Assembly: GCF_016916835.1 (NCBI RefSeq)
Contig: NZ_JAFFIX010000001.1
Span: 496,001-560,000, forward strand
DNA: 64,000 nucleotides
Origin: Actinacidiphila bryophytorum
GTDB taxonomy: Bacteria > Actinomycetota > Actinomycetes > Streptomycetales > Streptomycetaceae
Reading direction: 5' to 3'
Part shown: piece after piece, positions 1 through 8,913 of the stretch
How the letters are laid out: the number at the start of each line of letters is the position of its first letter
How positions within the stretch are numbered: the stretch's first letter is position 1
Made by a program: the position numbers and the translations under genes
The notes under the pieces: generated by a model
What the model saw: only the letters and a program-made list of their open reading frames with translations
Told to the model about the DNA's origin: nothing
Databases searched by the model: none

Positions 1-475
1 TCAGTGTGACGTGGTCGGTGCCCCCGTTGGTGTCGCCGTGGTGCGGGGTGCCCATCGGCAGGCCGATCCGCAGGTGGACGGTCTGCGTGGTGCCGGGCGC
101 CACCGAGAAGGTCTCGGTCGTCTTCCCCCCGAAGACGCCGGTCTTGTTGCTGTAGGTCAGGTCGATCGGCTTCCACCGGCCGTCGGCGGCCTGGTAGTCC
201 ATGGTCAGGCTGTCGTCGAACAGAGCCGTGCCGGCGTTCGCCGACAGCCACAGATTCTCCGGCACGAAGCTCGTGCCGGTGTTGCCGAACGTCTCGGTGA
301 ACTCGACGGGACCCCCGGAGGCGCCGATCTCGGTCGGTGCGTCCACCGAGACGGTCATCCCCCGCGTCGGGTCGACGGCGGCGGCCGACGGCGCGAGGGC
401 CAGAGCCGCGCCCGACAGGGCGAGGGCGGCGGCCACCGTGGCGACGGCGGATGCGCGCAGGGCGCGGCGGTTCAT
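1..475 (-). CDS. Secreted protein, N-terminal part (cut by window edge)
   Basis: The reverse strand reads from an ATG at 475 to the window edge with no stop, about 158 residues. It opens with an Arg-rich n-region (MNRRALRASAV), a hydrophobic Ala/Leu stretch and a likely signal peptidase site near residue 32 (PSAAAVD). The mature part reads as an Ig-like or DUF11-type beta domain, with 'FTETFGNTGTSF', 'VAPGTTQTVHLRIGLP' and a Thr/Gly-rich end. A G-rich stretch 12-15 bases upstream of the ATG can serve as ribosome binding site. It is divergent from the LacI-type gene. The catalytic or binding domain, if any, lies outside the window, so I give no function beyond an exported surface or wall-associated protein. 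Confidence 0.7.
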   Translation of the reverse strand, partial: MNRRALRASAVATVAAALALSGAALALAPSAAAVDPTRGMTVSVDAPTEIGASGGPVEFTETFGNTGTSFVPENLWLSANAGTALFDDSLTMDYQAADGRWKPIDLTYSNKTGVFGGKTTETFSVAPGTTQTVHLRIGLPMGTPHHGDTNGGTDHVTL

Positions 476-823
476 GGTGCGGTTCAACGGATCCCCCCAA
501 AGGATGCGTGATGCGGCCGGGCCGATCGGACCGGCCGGCGAAACGACAGCGGGCCTGGTCTGCGGCAGTCGCGGTCCGTGTCGCAGAAGGAGACAGGGGA
601 GGCCGTGGACTGGTTGTCCTGGAATTTGTCCTGGATACGTAACAGCGTTCGGGGGGCCACCCGTTGGGGTGCAGGCGACCCGCGGGCGACCCACGGGGGA
701 GTGGCGGACGACCCGGCTTTCCGAATTTTTCGATGCCGTATCCGAATCTTTTTGCGCTCCGTGCGGAGAATCGTCATCACCGGGCGCGGACGGACGTTAC
801 CCTGCCGGGCTACGATCGCTGCC
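476..823. promoter_or_regulatory. Divergent intergenic region before the LacI-type gene
   Basis: No gene is seen here. A TACGAT hexamer at 811-816 lies seven bases before the ATG at 824, and no Shine-Dalgarno precedes that ATG, so the LacI-type gene may be leaderless. At 722-732 there is CGAA-TTT-TTCG, a dyad similar to CGAA/TTCG sites I recall for Streptomyces xylan regulators; a direct repeat TCCGAAT-y-TTTT spans about 719-755. Two TTGTCC motifs at 614-619 and 626-631 could be -35 elements. All of this is inferred from sequence alone. Confidence 0.35.
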
Positions 824-1930
824 ATGAGTGCCACGATTCCCCAGCCTTCGCACGATGACCAGTCGGGAACCACCGGCGAGGGCACGGCGACGCTCGCCGA
901 GATCGCCCGGGCCGCCGGGGTCTCGGCTCCGACTGTTTCGAAAGTGCTCAACGGCCGCGGCGACGTGGCCCCCGCCACCCGCAGCCGGGTCGAGGACCTG
1001 CTGCGCAGGCACGGCTACCAGCGCCGCCGCGGCAGCATGCAGCCCGCCCCGCTGCTCGACCTGGTCTTCCACGAGCTGGAGAGCTCCTGGGCGATGGAGG
1101 TGATCAGGGGCGTCGAGCGGGTGGCCGGGCAGGAGGGCCTGAGCGTGGTGCTGTCGGAGTCCGCGGGCCGGCTCAGCCCGGGCCAGACCTGGGTGGACGG
1201 GGTGCTCGCCCGCCGCCCGACCGGCGTGATCCTGGTGCTGTCCGGGCTCGACCCGGCGCAGCGCGCGCAGCTGATCAGCCGCGACATACCGTTCGTGGTG
1301 CTCGACCCCGCGGGCGACCCCGGCGAGGACGTGCCCGCGATCGGCGCCACCAACTGGCAGGGCGGCCTTGCCGCCACCCGCCACCTGCTGGACCTCGGGC
1401 ACACCAGGATCGGCGTGCTCGGCGGCCCCGCGAGGATGATGTGCAGCCGGGCCAGGATCGACGGCTACCGTGCCGCCCTGGAGACCGCGGGGGTGCGCTT
1501 CGACCCCGACCTGGTGGTCTCGGGCAACTTCCACCACGAGGCCGGCTACACGGCAGGACTGGAACTGCTGCGCAGGCCCGACCGCCCCACCGCCGTCTTC
1601 ACCGGCAACGACCTGCAGGCGCTCGGACTGTACGAGGCGGCCCGCGAGCTGGGCATGTCGATCCCGCGCGACCTGAGCGTGGTCGGCTTCGACGACCTGC
1701 CGCTCGCCACCTGGATCAGCCCGCCGCTGACCACCGTGCGGCAGCCGCTGACGGAGATGGCCGAGGCGGCCGCCCGGCTGGTGCTCGACCTCAGCCGCGG
1801 CCGTGAGCCCAGCACCCTGCGGGTGGACCTGGCGACCAGGCTGGTGGAACGCAGCAGCACCGCGGCGCCCGCGGGCGTACAAGGCGCACAGGACGTGGCG
1901 GAAGAGACGGCGGACGCCGCCGACGTATGA
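824..1930 (+). CDS. LacI-family transcriptional regulator
   Basis: A 368-residue one-component repressor. Residues about 22-70 form the LacI helix-turn-helix (LAEIARAAGVSAPTVSKVLNG) followed by the hinge. The rest is a periplasmic-binding-protein-like sugar-sensing domain, with 'GVILVLSGLD', 'HTRIGVLGGP', 'PTAVFTGNDLQALGLYEAA', 'SVVGFDDLPLA' and 'PPLTTVRQPLTEM'. Length is normal for the family. I chose ATG 824 because the HTH follows at the usual distance; the frame is open further upstream. The next gene, 91 bases downstream on the same strand, is a GH10 xylanase, so the likely effector is a xylo-oligosaccharide or xylose and the likely target the xylanase. That link rests on context only. 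Confidence 0.88.
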   Translation: MSATIPQPSHDDQSGTTGEGTATLAEIARAAGVSAPTVSKVLNGRGDVAPATRSRVEDLLRRHGYQRRRGSMQPAPLLDLVFHELESSWAMEVIRGVERVAGQEGLSVVLSESAGRLSPGQTWVDGVLARRPTGVILVLSGLDPAQRAQLISRDIPFVVLDPAGDPGEDVPAIGATNWQGGLAATRHLLDLGHTRIGVLGGPARMMCSRARIDGYRAALETAGVRFDPDLVVSGNFHHEAGYTAGLELLRRPDRPTAVFTGNDLQALGLYEAARELGMSIPRDLSVVGFDDLPLATWISPPLTTVRQPLTEMAEAAARLVLDLSRGREPSTLRVDLATRLVERSSTAAPAGVQGAQDVAEETADAADV

Positions 1931-2021
1931 CCGTGTGACGCGCGTCGCGGCTGATCGGGCCGGGGGAAGGGCGCACAGCCGCAGCGGAAGCCGCAGCCGT
2001 AGCTGAGAAGGGGGCGGGACC

Positions 2022-3119
2022 GTGCTGTCGAGGCGGGCACTGGCAGTCGTCGCGGGAGGGTCGGCCGCGGCACTCCTCGCGGTGGCCGCGGTCCTGGTGG
2101 CGGGCAGGTCGTCGGGCGGCGGCCCGCAGGGCGCCGGGCAGGACGGCGCCGGGCAGCCGTCCGCCACCGCCCCGCTGCGGGACCTGGCGGCCGCCCGCGG
2201 TATCCGGATCGGCACCGCCCTGGCGGCGGACCACCTCACCGGCACACCGGCGGCGGTCGCGGCCCGCGAGTTCGACGCGGTCACCCCGGAGAACGAGATG
2301 AAGTGGGAGCGCGTCGAGCCCGAGCGCGGCCACTACGACTGGGCGGCGGCCGACGCCGTCGTCGCCTTCGCGCAGGCGCACGGCATGCAGGTGCGCGGCC
2401 ACAACCTGGTGTGGCACAGCCAGCTCCCGCAGTGGCTGACCACCGGCGACTTCACCGCGGGCGAGCTGCGCGCGCTCATGCTCCGGCACGTCACCGACGA
2501 GGTCACCCACTTCAGGGGCCGGGTCGCCGCCTGGGACGTCGTCAACGAGCCCTTCGCCGACGACGGCACCCACCGCGCCGGGCTCTGGTACCGCCAGCTC
2601 GGCGTGTCCTACATCGCCGACGCCTTCACCGCCGCGCACGCCGCCGACCCGGCGGCCAAGCTCTGGCTCAACGACTACACCATCGAAGGCCCGGGGCCGA
2701 AGAGCGAGGCGATGTACGCGCTCGCCAAGGCGCTCAAGCAGCAGGGCGTGCCGATCGACGGGGTCGGCTTCCAGGCGCACTTCGCGCTCGGCCGCGTTCC
2801 CGCCGGCTTCCGGGCGACCATGCAGCGCTTCGCCGACCTCGGCCTGGACGTGGCCGTCACCGAACTCGACGTGCGGATGCCGACACCGCCGGACGGCGAC
2901 TCGCTGCGGCAGCAGGCCGCCGACTACGACGCGGTGCTGCGGGCGTGCCTGGGCGTCACCCGCTGCCGCGGCCTCACCGTCTGGGGGTTCAGCGACGCGA
3001 CGTCCTGGGTGCCGGGCGCCTTCCCGGGCCAGGGCGCCGCCACCCCCTACGACGCGCACTACCGGCCCAAGCCCGCCTACCGGGCGATGGCGGCGGCGCT
3101 GGCGACCCGTACCGGGTAG
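2022..3119 (+). CDS. Secreted GH10 endo-1,4-beta-xylanase
   Basis: 365 residues. GTG start with GAGAAGGGGG about 10 bases upstream. The N-terminus has a signal or membrane-anchor segment (residues 7-28) and then a Gly/Gln-rich linker. The GH10 TIM barrel starts near residue 50 (RGIRIGTALAADHL). It carries the family motifs 'TPENEMKWERVEP', 'VRGHNLVWHSQLPQW', acid/base Glu at about 176 in 'WDVVNEPF', nucleophile Glu at about 281 in 'VTELDVRM', and 'GLTVWGFSDATSWVPG' near the end. It hydrolyses internal beta-1,4-xylosidic bonds of xylan outside the cell. No carbohydrate-binding module is present. The last 43 bases overlap the 3' end of nirD on the other strand. The LacI-type regulator upstream probably controls it. 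Confidence 0.93.
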   Translation: MLSRRALAVVAGGSAAALLAVAAVLVAGRSSGGGPQGAGQDGAGQPSATAPLRDLAAARGIRIGTALAADHLTGTPAAVAAREFDAVTPENEMKWERVEPERGHYDWAAADAVVAFAQAHGMQVRGHNLVWHSQLPQWLTTGDFTAGELRALMLRHVTDEVTHFRGRVAAWDVVNEPFADDGTHRAGLWYRQLGVSYIADAFTAAHAADPAAKLWLNDYTIEGPGPKSEAMYALAKALKQQGVPIDGVGFQAHFALGRVPAGFRATMQRFADLGLDVAVTELDVRMPTPPDGDSLRQQAADYDAVLRACLGVTRCRGLTVWGFSDATSWVPGAFPGQGAATPYDAHYRPKPAYRAMAAALATRTG

Positions 3120-3466
3120 CTGTCCACGGCCACCGTGTCGTCGTCCAGGCAGCGCCCGTCCGCCAGGTCGAAGCGCTGCTTGAGCAGCGGCGAGGCGACG
3201 TAGGTGCGGTCCTGGTGGGTGCCGACCAGGCCGTGGCTGAGCACACCCGCGCCGGTGAAGGGGTCCACGTTGCCGATGGCGTAGAGCCGCCCCGAGCGGT
3301 CGCGGAAGAGCGCGGCCTGCCGCCCGTCGGGCAGCAGCGCGGCGACCCCGCGGCCGGGCAGCAGCTCGTCGGCCGCGCACACCGCGAGCCAGCCGTCGGC
3401 GGTGCGCAGTTCGACCGTGCCGCTCAGGGCGGCGGCCGGGGGCGTGAGGTCGGTCATGGCGGTCAT
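3077..3466 (-). CDS. nirD: Nitrite reductase (NADH) small subunit NirD
   Basis: 129 residues with a Rieske-like fold, partner of the large subunit in assimilatory reduction of nitrite to ammonium. The fold is recognisable from 'VELRTADGWLAVCAADELLPGRG', 'LFRDRSGRLYAIGNVDPFTG', 'VLSHGLVGTHQDRTYVASPL' and 'KQRFDLADGRCLDD'. The Cys/His ligands of true Rieske proteins are absent, as expected for NirD. The ATG at 3466 overlaps the nirB stop by four bases (ATGA), so the two are translationally coupled; a second in-frame ATG lies at 3457. The 3' end overlaps the convergent xylanase by 43 bases. Confidence 0.92.
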   Translation of the reverse strand: MTAMTDLTPPAAALSGTVELRTADGWLAVCAADELLPGRGVAALLPDGRQAALFRDRSGRLYAIGNVDPFTGAGVLSHGLVGTHQDRTYVASPLLKQRFDLADGRCLDDDTVAVDSYPVRVASAAAIAR

Positions 3467-6057
3467 GCGGTCACCGTTTCTGTCAGGGCCAGCAGGATCG
3501 GCTCGGGCTTGATCTGGCCGCGTTCCGGAACGAAGCGGACGGTCGGGTCGGGGGTGTCGGGGGCGTTGACGAAGGACACGAAGCGGCTCAGCCGCTCCGG
3601 GTCGTTGATGGTGTCCGCCCACTCGTCGCGGTAGCCGGCGACGTGCGCGGCCATCAGGGCCTCCAGCTCGTCGCAGATGCCCAGCGAGTCGTGGACGACG
3701 ACGTCGCGCACGTGGTCCAGGCCGCCCGCGATGCGCTGCAGCCACACGCTGGTGCGCTCCAGCGGCTCCGCGGTGCGGATGTAGAACATCAGGAAGCGGT
3801 CGATGAGCCGCACCAGTTCGGCGTCCGAGAGGTCCTGCGCGAGCAGGTCGGCGTGCCGCGGGGTGGCGCCGCCGTTGCCGCCGACGTACAGGTTCCAGCC
3901 GTTGGCGGTGGCGATGACGCCGAAGTCCTTGCTCTGCGCCTCCGCGCACTCGCGGGCGCAGCCGGAGACCGCCGACTTGAGCTTGTGCGGGGAGCGCAGG
4001 CCCCGGTAGCGCAGCTCCAGGTCGATCGCCATCCTGACGCTGTCCTGGACGCCGTAGCGGCACCAGGTCTGCCCCACACAGGACTTCACCGTCCGCAGCG
4101 CCTTGCCGTAGGCGTGGCCGGACTCGAAGCCGGCGTCCACCAGGCGGGTCCAGATCAGCGGCAGCTGCTCCACCCGGGCGCCGAACAGGTCGATACGCTG
4201 GCCGCCGGTGATCTTCGTGTAGAGGCCGAAGTCGCGGGCCACCTCGCCGATCACGATGAGCCGTTCCGGGGTGATCTCACCGCCGGGGATGCGCGGCACG
4301 ATCGAGTAGGAGCCGTTCTTCTGCATGTTGGCGAGGAAGTGGTCGTTGGTGTCCTGCAACGCGGCCTGCTCGCCGTCCAGGACGTGCACGCTCGCGCCGA
4401 CGGTGGGGGCGAGCGAGGCCAGGATCGAGGCGACGGCCGGCTTGCAGATCTCGCAGCCGTCGGTGCCGCGCGCCTCCTCCCGGCCGTGGCCGTCGAGCAG
4501 TTCGCGGTAGGAGGACAGCCGCAGTGCGAGCACGATCTCGTACAGCTCGGCCCTGGTCTGCGCGAAGTGCGGGCACATGCCCTTGTCGACCTCGACCCCG
4601 CTGGCCTCCAGCTCCGCCGTCACCAGCTGCCCCAGCACCTTCACGCAACTGCCGCAGCTGGAACCGGCCTTGGTGCACTTCTTCACGTCCTGCACGCTGG
4701 TGCAGGCGTGGTCGGTGACGGCCCCGCGGATCGCGCCCTTGGTGACGTTGTTGCAGCTGCAGATCACCGCCTCGTCGGGCAGCGCGGTCGGGCCGAGGGT
4801 GACCGGGGCGCCCGCGCCGGCCGGCAGCACCAGGTGCTCGGGCGCGACCGGCGGCACCGACCCGGTCAACGGCCGCAGCACACCGTACGATTCGACGTCG
4901 CCGACCAGGATGCCGCCCAGCAGCGTCCCGTCGGAGCCGACGACCAGCTTGCGGTAGATGCCCGAACGCGCATCGGAGTAGCGGACGTCGAGGCAGCCGT
5001 CGGTGGTGCCGTGCGCGTCGCCGAAGCTCGCCACGTCCACGCCCAGCAGCTTGAGCTTGGTCGACAGGTCGGCGCCGGTGAAGGATCCGGCGTCGCCTGC
5101 GATCGTCCTCGCCGCCGTCTCGGCCATCTCGTTGCCGGGCGCCACCAGGCCGTAGACCCGGCCGTCGGCGGCCAGCGCGCACTCGCCGATCGCGAAGACC
5201 GCCGGGTCCTGCGTACGGCACTGCTCGTCCACCACGATGCCGCCGCGCTCGCCGACCGGCAGCCCGCAGGCCCGCGCCAGGTCGTCCCGGGGGCGCACAC
5301 CGGCGGAGAAGACCACCATGCCGGTGGGCAGTTCAGAACCGTCGGACAGGGCCATCCCGCTGACCCGGCCGTCGGCGCCGACGGTGATCTCCTGCGTGCC
5401 GACACCGGTGTGGACGCTCACCCCGAGCCCCTCGACGCTGCGCCGCAGCGCCTGGCCGCCGTCCTCGTCGACCTGCACCGGCATCAGCCGCGGTGCGAAC
5501 TCCACCACGTGGGTGTCGAGTCCGAGGCCGCGCAGGGCGCCCGCCGCCTCGAGTCCCAGCAGCCCGCCGCCGACCACCGCACCGCTGCCGACGCCCTGCG
5601 CGTACGCCTCGATCGCCAGCAGGTCCTCGATGGTGCGGTAGACGAAGCAGCCCTCGGCGTCCCTGCCGGGCACCGGCGGGACGAACGGGTACGAGCCGGT
5701 GGCCAGCACCAGCGTGTCGTAGCCGACGGTCAGACCGGAACGGGCCGTCACCGTACGGGAGTCGCGGTCCACCGCGACCGCCGGGTCGCCCACGTGCAGC
5801 TCGATGCCGTGCCGGGCCATGAAGCCGTCCTCGACCATCGACAGGTCCTCGGGACTGGCGCCCTCCGAGAAGTACGACGTCAGGTGCACCCGGTCGTACG
5901 CCGGTCGGGGCTCCTCGCACAGCACGACGACCCGCGACCGCTCGGTCACCCCGCGGTCGGCGAGGGCTTCGAGGAAGCGCTGTCCGACCATCCCGTGGCC
6001 GACAAGCACGATCGTGTTGTCCCTGGTGTTGCGGCTCGCAGCCGTGGTGACAGCCAT
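3463..6057 (-). CDS. nirB: Nitrite reductase (NADH) large subunit NirB
   Basis: 864 residues, a normal length for NirB. It transfers electrons from NAD(P)H through FAD, [2Fe-2S], [4Fe-4S] and siroheme to reduce nitrite to ammonium in the cytoplasm. Order of domains: N-terminal Rossmann FAD/NAD domains ('IVLVGHGMVGQRFLEAL', 'AVVGGGLLGLEAAGAL'), a BFD-like [2Fe-2S] domain near residues 428-480 (CSCNNVTKGAIRGAV, then CGSC), and the nitrite/sulfite reductase half. That half has four cluster/siroheme cysteines near 658-705 in 'SCVGQTWCRYG' and 'SGCARECAEA'. I chose ATG 6057 because GGAGG lies nine bases upstream. nirD follows with a four-base overlap, and a sirohydrochlorin chelatase for siroheme lies 4.5 kb away. 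Confidence 0.96.
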   Translation of the reverse strand: MAVTTAASRNTRDNTIVLVGHGMVGQRFLEALADRGVTERSRVVVLCEEPRPAYDRVHLTSYFSEGASPEDLSMVEDGFMARHGIELHVGDPAVAVDRDSRTVTARSGLTVGYDTLVLATGSYPFVPPVPGRDAEGCFVYRTIEDLLAIEAYAQGVGSGAVVGGGLLGLEAAGALRGLGLDTHVVEFAPRLMPVQVDEDGGQALRRSVEGLGVSVHTGVGTQEITVGADGRVSGMALSDGSELPTGMVVFSAGVRPRDDLARACGLPVGERGGIVVDEQCRTQDPAVFAIGECALAADGRVYGLVAPGNEMAETAARTIAGDAGSFTGADLSTKLKLLGVDVASFGDAHGTTDGCLDVRYSDARSGIYRKLVVGSDGTLLGGILVGDVESYGVLRPLTGSVPPVAPEHLVLPAGAGAPVTLGPTALPDEAVICSCNNVTKGAIRGAVTDHACTSVQDVKKCTKAGSSCGSCVKVLGQLVTAELEASGVEVDKGMCPHFAQTRAELYEIVLALRLSSYRELLDGHGREEARGTDGCEICKPAVASILASLAPTVGASVHVLDGEQAALQDTNDHFLANMQKNGSYSIVPRIPGGEITPERLIVIGEVARDFGLYTKITGGQRIDLFGARVEQLPLIWTRLVDAGFESGHAYGKALRTVKSCVGQTWCRYGVQDSVRMAIDLELRYRGLRSPHKLKSAVSGCARECAEAQSKDFGVIATANGWNLYVGGNGGATPRHADLLAQDLSDAELVRLIDRFLMFYIRTAEPLERTSVWLQRIAGGLDHVRDVVVHDSLGICDELEALMAAHVAGYRDEWADTINDPERLSRFVSFVNAPDTPDPTVRFVPERGQIKPEPILLALTETVTA

Positions 6058-6265
6058 GCTCAGAAACCTCCGTCGTCGGCCATGCCCCGAGCCTGGGCCG
6101 CAGCTGTTTCCCACCCGCATCCCTGCCATTAACCGAAAGGAACGGTGCGCTCATCCGAGGGCACGCCACACTGTGAGCCGGCCCCCGCCGCGCTGACCGG
6201 ATCGGTCCGCACCCGGTCGCGATCGTGTCTGGCGGCGCAGGTCTGCACCGCGCAGGATGGCGCCC

Positions 6266-6889
6266 ATGACAGCCACCCCGTCCGCCGCGTCCACCGCGTC
6301 CACCGCGTCCACCGCGCTCATCGTCATCGACGTCCAGGAGTCCTTCCGGCAGCGGGAGAGCTGGCAGGCCGCCTCCGACCCCGACGTGGCCGCCAAGGTC
6401 GCCCAGCTGGTCGAACACGCCCGCCGGTGCGGGTGGTCGGTGGTGTGGGTGCTGCACGCCGAACCCGGCACCGGCACCGTCTTCGACCCGGCGCTCGGCC
6501 ATGTGCGGCTCATCGAGGGGCTCGACCCCGCGGCCGGCGAACCCGTGCTCGCCAAGACCGCGCACAACGCCTTCACCACCACCAACCTGCAGCAGATCCT
6601 CACCGAACGCGGCATCCGCGCCCTGGTCACCTGCGGCATCCGCACCGAGCAGTGCGTCGAGACCACCACCCGGCTCGGCTCCGACCTCGGCTACGACGTC
6701 ACCTTCGTCACCGACGCCACCGCCACCGAGCCCATCGCGCACCGCGACGCGCCGACCGGCCGCCCGCTCGCCGAGGTGCTCGCCGACCCGCGTACGCTGC
6801 TGCCCGCCGAGATCGTCGCCAGGACCGAGTACGCGCTGGCGGGCCGTTTCGCCACCGTCACCACCGTCGAGGAGCTGACCGGATCGTGA
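6266..6889 (+). CDS. Isochorismatase-family cysteine hydrolase
   Basis: 207 residues, cytoplasmic. The family triad is visible: Asp in 'LIVIDVQESF', Lys in 'VLAKTAHNAF', Cys in 'VTCGIRTEQCVETT'. Members hydrolyse isochorismate, nicotinamide or related amide/ether substrates; the sequence does not decide which. Two ATGs are possible, 6257 and 6266; I prefer 6266 because AGGATGG sits upstream of it. The N-terminus is encoded by a nine-base tandem repeat giving STASTAST. The stop overlaps the start of the next gene by four bases (GTGA), so the hydrolase and the AraC/GATase regulator form one unit. Confidence 0.88.
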   Translation: MTATPSAASTASTASTALIVIDVQESFRQRESWQAASDPDVAAKVAQLVEHARRCGWSVVWVLHAEPGTGTVFDPALGHVRLIEGLDPAAGEPVLAKTAHNAFTTTNLQQILTERGIRALVTCGIRTEQCVETTTRLGSDLGYDVTFVTDATATEPIAHRDAPTGRPLAEVLADPRTLLPAEIVARTEYALAGRFATVTTVEELTGS

Positions 6890-7827
6890 CCCGGGTGGTC
6901 TTCCTGCTCGTGCCGCAGCTGCACCTGCTCGACCTCGCAGGTCCCGCGCAGGTGTTCTCCACCGCGGCCGACCAGGGCCTCGGCCACACCCTGCACTACG
7001 CGGCCGAGCAGCCGGACGTCCCCACCGCGCAGGGCATCGCGTTGCGCGCCGACCCGGTGCTGCCCTCGCTCGGCGCGGACGACCTCGTCCTCGTCCCCGG
7101 CTGGCGCTCGCACAGCCTGCGCGACAACGGGCAGCTGGCCCCCGCGACGCTGGACTGGCTGCGCGCCCACCACACGGCGGGCGGCACCGTCGCCAGCGTC
7201 TGCGCGGGGGCCGACGCGCTGGGCCGCGCCGGGCTGCTCGACGGCCGCCGCTGCACCACCCACCACGACGTCCAGGACGAACTGGCCCGCCGCTACCCGC
7301 GGGCCACCGTCGTCCCCGACGTCCTCTACGTCGTCGACGGCCGCGTCGTCACCTCGGCCGGCATCGCCAGCGGCATCGACCTGGCCCTGCACCTGGTCGC
7401 CGTACGGCACGGCCCCGGCGCCGCCGCGCGCGTCGCCCGCGAGATGGTCGTCTACGCCCGGCGCAACGGCGACGAGCAGCAGGCCAGCGCCATGCTCAGG
7501 CACCGCTCCCACGTCAGCGACGCCGTCCACCGCGCCCAGGACCTCATCGACGCCCGCTACGACGCCCGCCTCGCCCTCACCGACCTGGCCGCCGCCACGG
7601 GCCTGAGCGAACGCACCCTCACCCGCCGCTTCACCGCGGCCACCGGGCTCACCCCGCTGCGCTACCAGCACGAACTGCGCATCGAACGCGCCGAGCACCT
7701 CATCGCCCACGGCACCACCGTCGAGTCGGCGGCGCGGGCCGTGGGCTTCCAGGACGCGAGGATGCTGCGCAGGCTCAGAGCGCGTACGGGTGCGTCACCG
7801 TCGGATCGTGCCGCACAGGGAAGTTGA
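6886..7827 (+). CDS. GlxA/FtrA-type AraC-family regulator with DJ-1/PfpI domain
   Basis: 313 residues from a GTG that overlaps the preceding stop. The first ~170 residues are a class I glutamine amidotransferase-like (DJ-1/PfpI) domain with the nucleophile-elbow Cys in 'VASVCAGADALG'. Residues about 215-310 hold a double AraC helix-turn-helix (DLAAATGLSERTLTRRF and AARAVGFQDARMLRRL). This architecture is typical of amine, amide or arginine catabolic activators. Coupling with an isochorismatase-like hydrolase is a common pairing and suggests the regulator controls that gene. The last 53 bases overlap the convergent OsmC gene. Confidence 0.88.
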   Translation: MTRVVFLLVPQLHLLDLAGPAQVFSTAADQGLGHTLHYAAEQPDVPTAQGIALRADPVLPSLGADDLVLVPGWRSHSLRDNGQLAPATLDWLRAHHTAGGTVASVCAGADALGRAGLLDGRRCTTHHDVQDELARRYPRATVVPDVLYVVDGRVVTSAGIASGIDLALHLVAVRHGPGAAARVAREMVVYARRNGDEQQASAMLRHRSHVSDAVHRAQDLIDARYDARLALTDLAAATGLSERTLTRRFTAATGLTPLRYQHELRIERAEHLIAHGTTVESAARAVGFQDARMLRRLRARTGASPSDRAAQGS

Positions 7828-8260
7828 CCGAGCCGGCGATGAAGCACAGGCGGTGTGCGTCCGCGTGCAGGGCGACCGCCTTCTCCGCCATCGCCGCGTC
7901 GGCGACCTCCACCACCGGGTGCAGCACCGCCTCCGTGAAGTGACCGCCGCCGTCCGGCGTCTGCACCATCGTGCCGGTCGCCTGGTCCGTGTAGCCGGTC
8001 ACCGTCACACCGCCGACCGCGCACACGTGCAGATACGACAGCATGTGGCACTGCGACAGCGAGGCCAGCAGCAGCAGTTCCGGATTCCACCGGGACGCGT
8101 CCCCGCGGAAGGCCGGGTCGGACGACCCGAGCAGCACCGGTACGCCCGGCGCGGACACCTCGTGCGCGCGCTCGTAGGCGCGGTAACCGCTCGTGCCCGA
8201 GCCCAGGTTGCCGGTCCACACCAGGTCGGTGCGGTAGGTGTGGGTGTTCGCTGACGCCAT
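7775..8260 (-). CDS. OsmC-family peroxiredoxin-like protein
   Basis: 161 residues. The OsmC/Ohr fold is recognised by 'WNPELLLLASLSQCHMLSYLH' with the first redox Cys near residue 72, and 'HRLCFIAGSVNFPV' with the second Cys near residue 138. The family reduces organic hydroperoxides with paired cysteines in the cytoplasm. The central segment (GYTDQATGTMVQTPDG) fits the YhfA/OsmC branch rather than Ohr; a separate Ohr gene lies at 47.4 kb. The gene is convergent with and overlaps the AraC-type regulator by 53 bases and is followed by the GntR gene 14 bases away on the same strand. Confidence 0.88.
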   Translation of the reverse strand: MASANTHTYRTDLVWTGNLGSGTSGYRAYERAHEVSAPGVPVLLGSSDPAFRGDASRWNPELLLLASLSQCHMLSYLHVCAVGGVTVTGYTDQATGTMVQTPDGGGHFTEAVLHPVVEVADAAMAEKAVALHADAHRLCFIAGSVNFPVRHDPTVTHPYAL

Positions 8261-8274
8261 CGGGGCGGGTCCTT

Positions 8275-8898
8275 TCAGCCGCAGGTGTCGAGTACGTGCT
8301 GCCGCGCGACCGCGGCGGCGTCCGCCGCCCGGCCCCCGGTGATCGCGGCCAGCAGCTCACGGTGCTGGCCGTTCACCTGGGCGGGGCGGTGGGGCGGGTC
8401 GAGCGAGGCGCGCGTGGACACCACGATCTGGTCCCACAGCCGGTCCAGGACCGCCTGCGCCGGTGCGTTCGCGGCCAGGGCCGCGATGCGGGTGTGGAAG
8501 CGGCGGTTGAACACCACCGCCTCGGTCAGACGGCCCTCGGCGGTGGCCTCCTCCGCCAGGGCCGCGTCCTCCGCCAGCGAGGTCAGCTCGGCCGGTGCGA
8601 TCAGGCCCGCGGCCTGGCGTTCCGCGGCGAGCTCCGCGGTGAGCGCCTCGAGCGCCGCCCGGACCCGGTAGGTGTCCCGCAGCGCCGCCGCGTCCAGCGC
8701 GGTCACCACGACCCCGCGTCCCCCCGCACTCCTGACCAGCCCGTCGGCCACGAGCCCGCGCAGCGCCTCCCTGACCGGCGTCCGGCTCATCGCCAGCACC
8801 CCGGCGACCTCCACCTCCGTCAACCGCTCCCCGGGCGCGTAAGCACCCCCCACGATCATCTCCCGCAACCTCGCCTGCGCGACTTCCATCTGCTGCAT
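8275..8898 (-). CDS. GntR-family (FadR/FCD) transcriptional regulator
   Basis: 207 residues. The N-terminal winged HTH (YAPGERLTEVEVAGVLAMSR then TPVREALRGLVADGL) is followed by an all-helical FCD effector domain with 'FNRRFHTRIAALA' and 'HRELLAAITGGRAADAA'. The FCD metal-binding pattern is partly visible in these His residues. ATG 8898 gives the family's usual short N-terminus; ATG 8889 is an alternative. A perfect nine-base inverted repeat lies 16 bases upstream of the start and is the obvious autoregulatory operator. OsmC, immediately downstream in transcription, is probably co-transcribed. Confidence 0.9.
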   Translation of the reverse strand: MQQMEVAQARLREMIVGGAYAPGERLTEVEVAGVLAMSRTPVREALRGLVADGLVRSAGGRGVVVTALDAAALRDTYRVRAALEALTAELAAERQAAGLIAPAELTSLAEDAALAEEATAEGRLTEAVVFNRRFHTRIAALAANAPAQAVLDRLWDQIVVSTRASLDPPHRPAQVNGQHRELLAAITGGRAADAAAVARQHVLDTCG

Positions 8899-8913
8899 GA
8901 CCCCAGCGTATGC

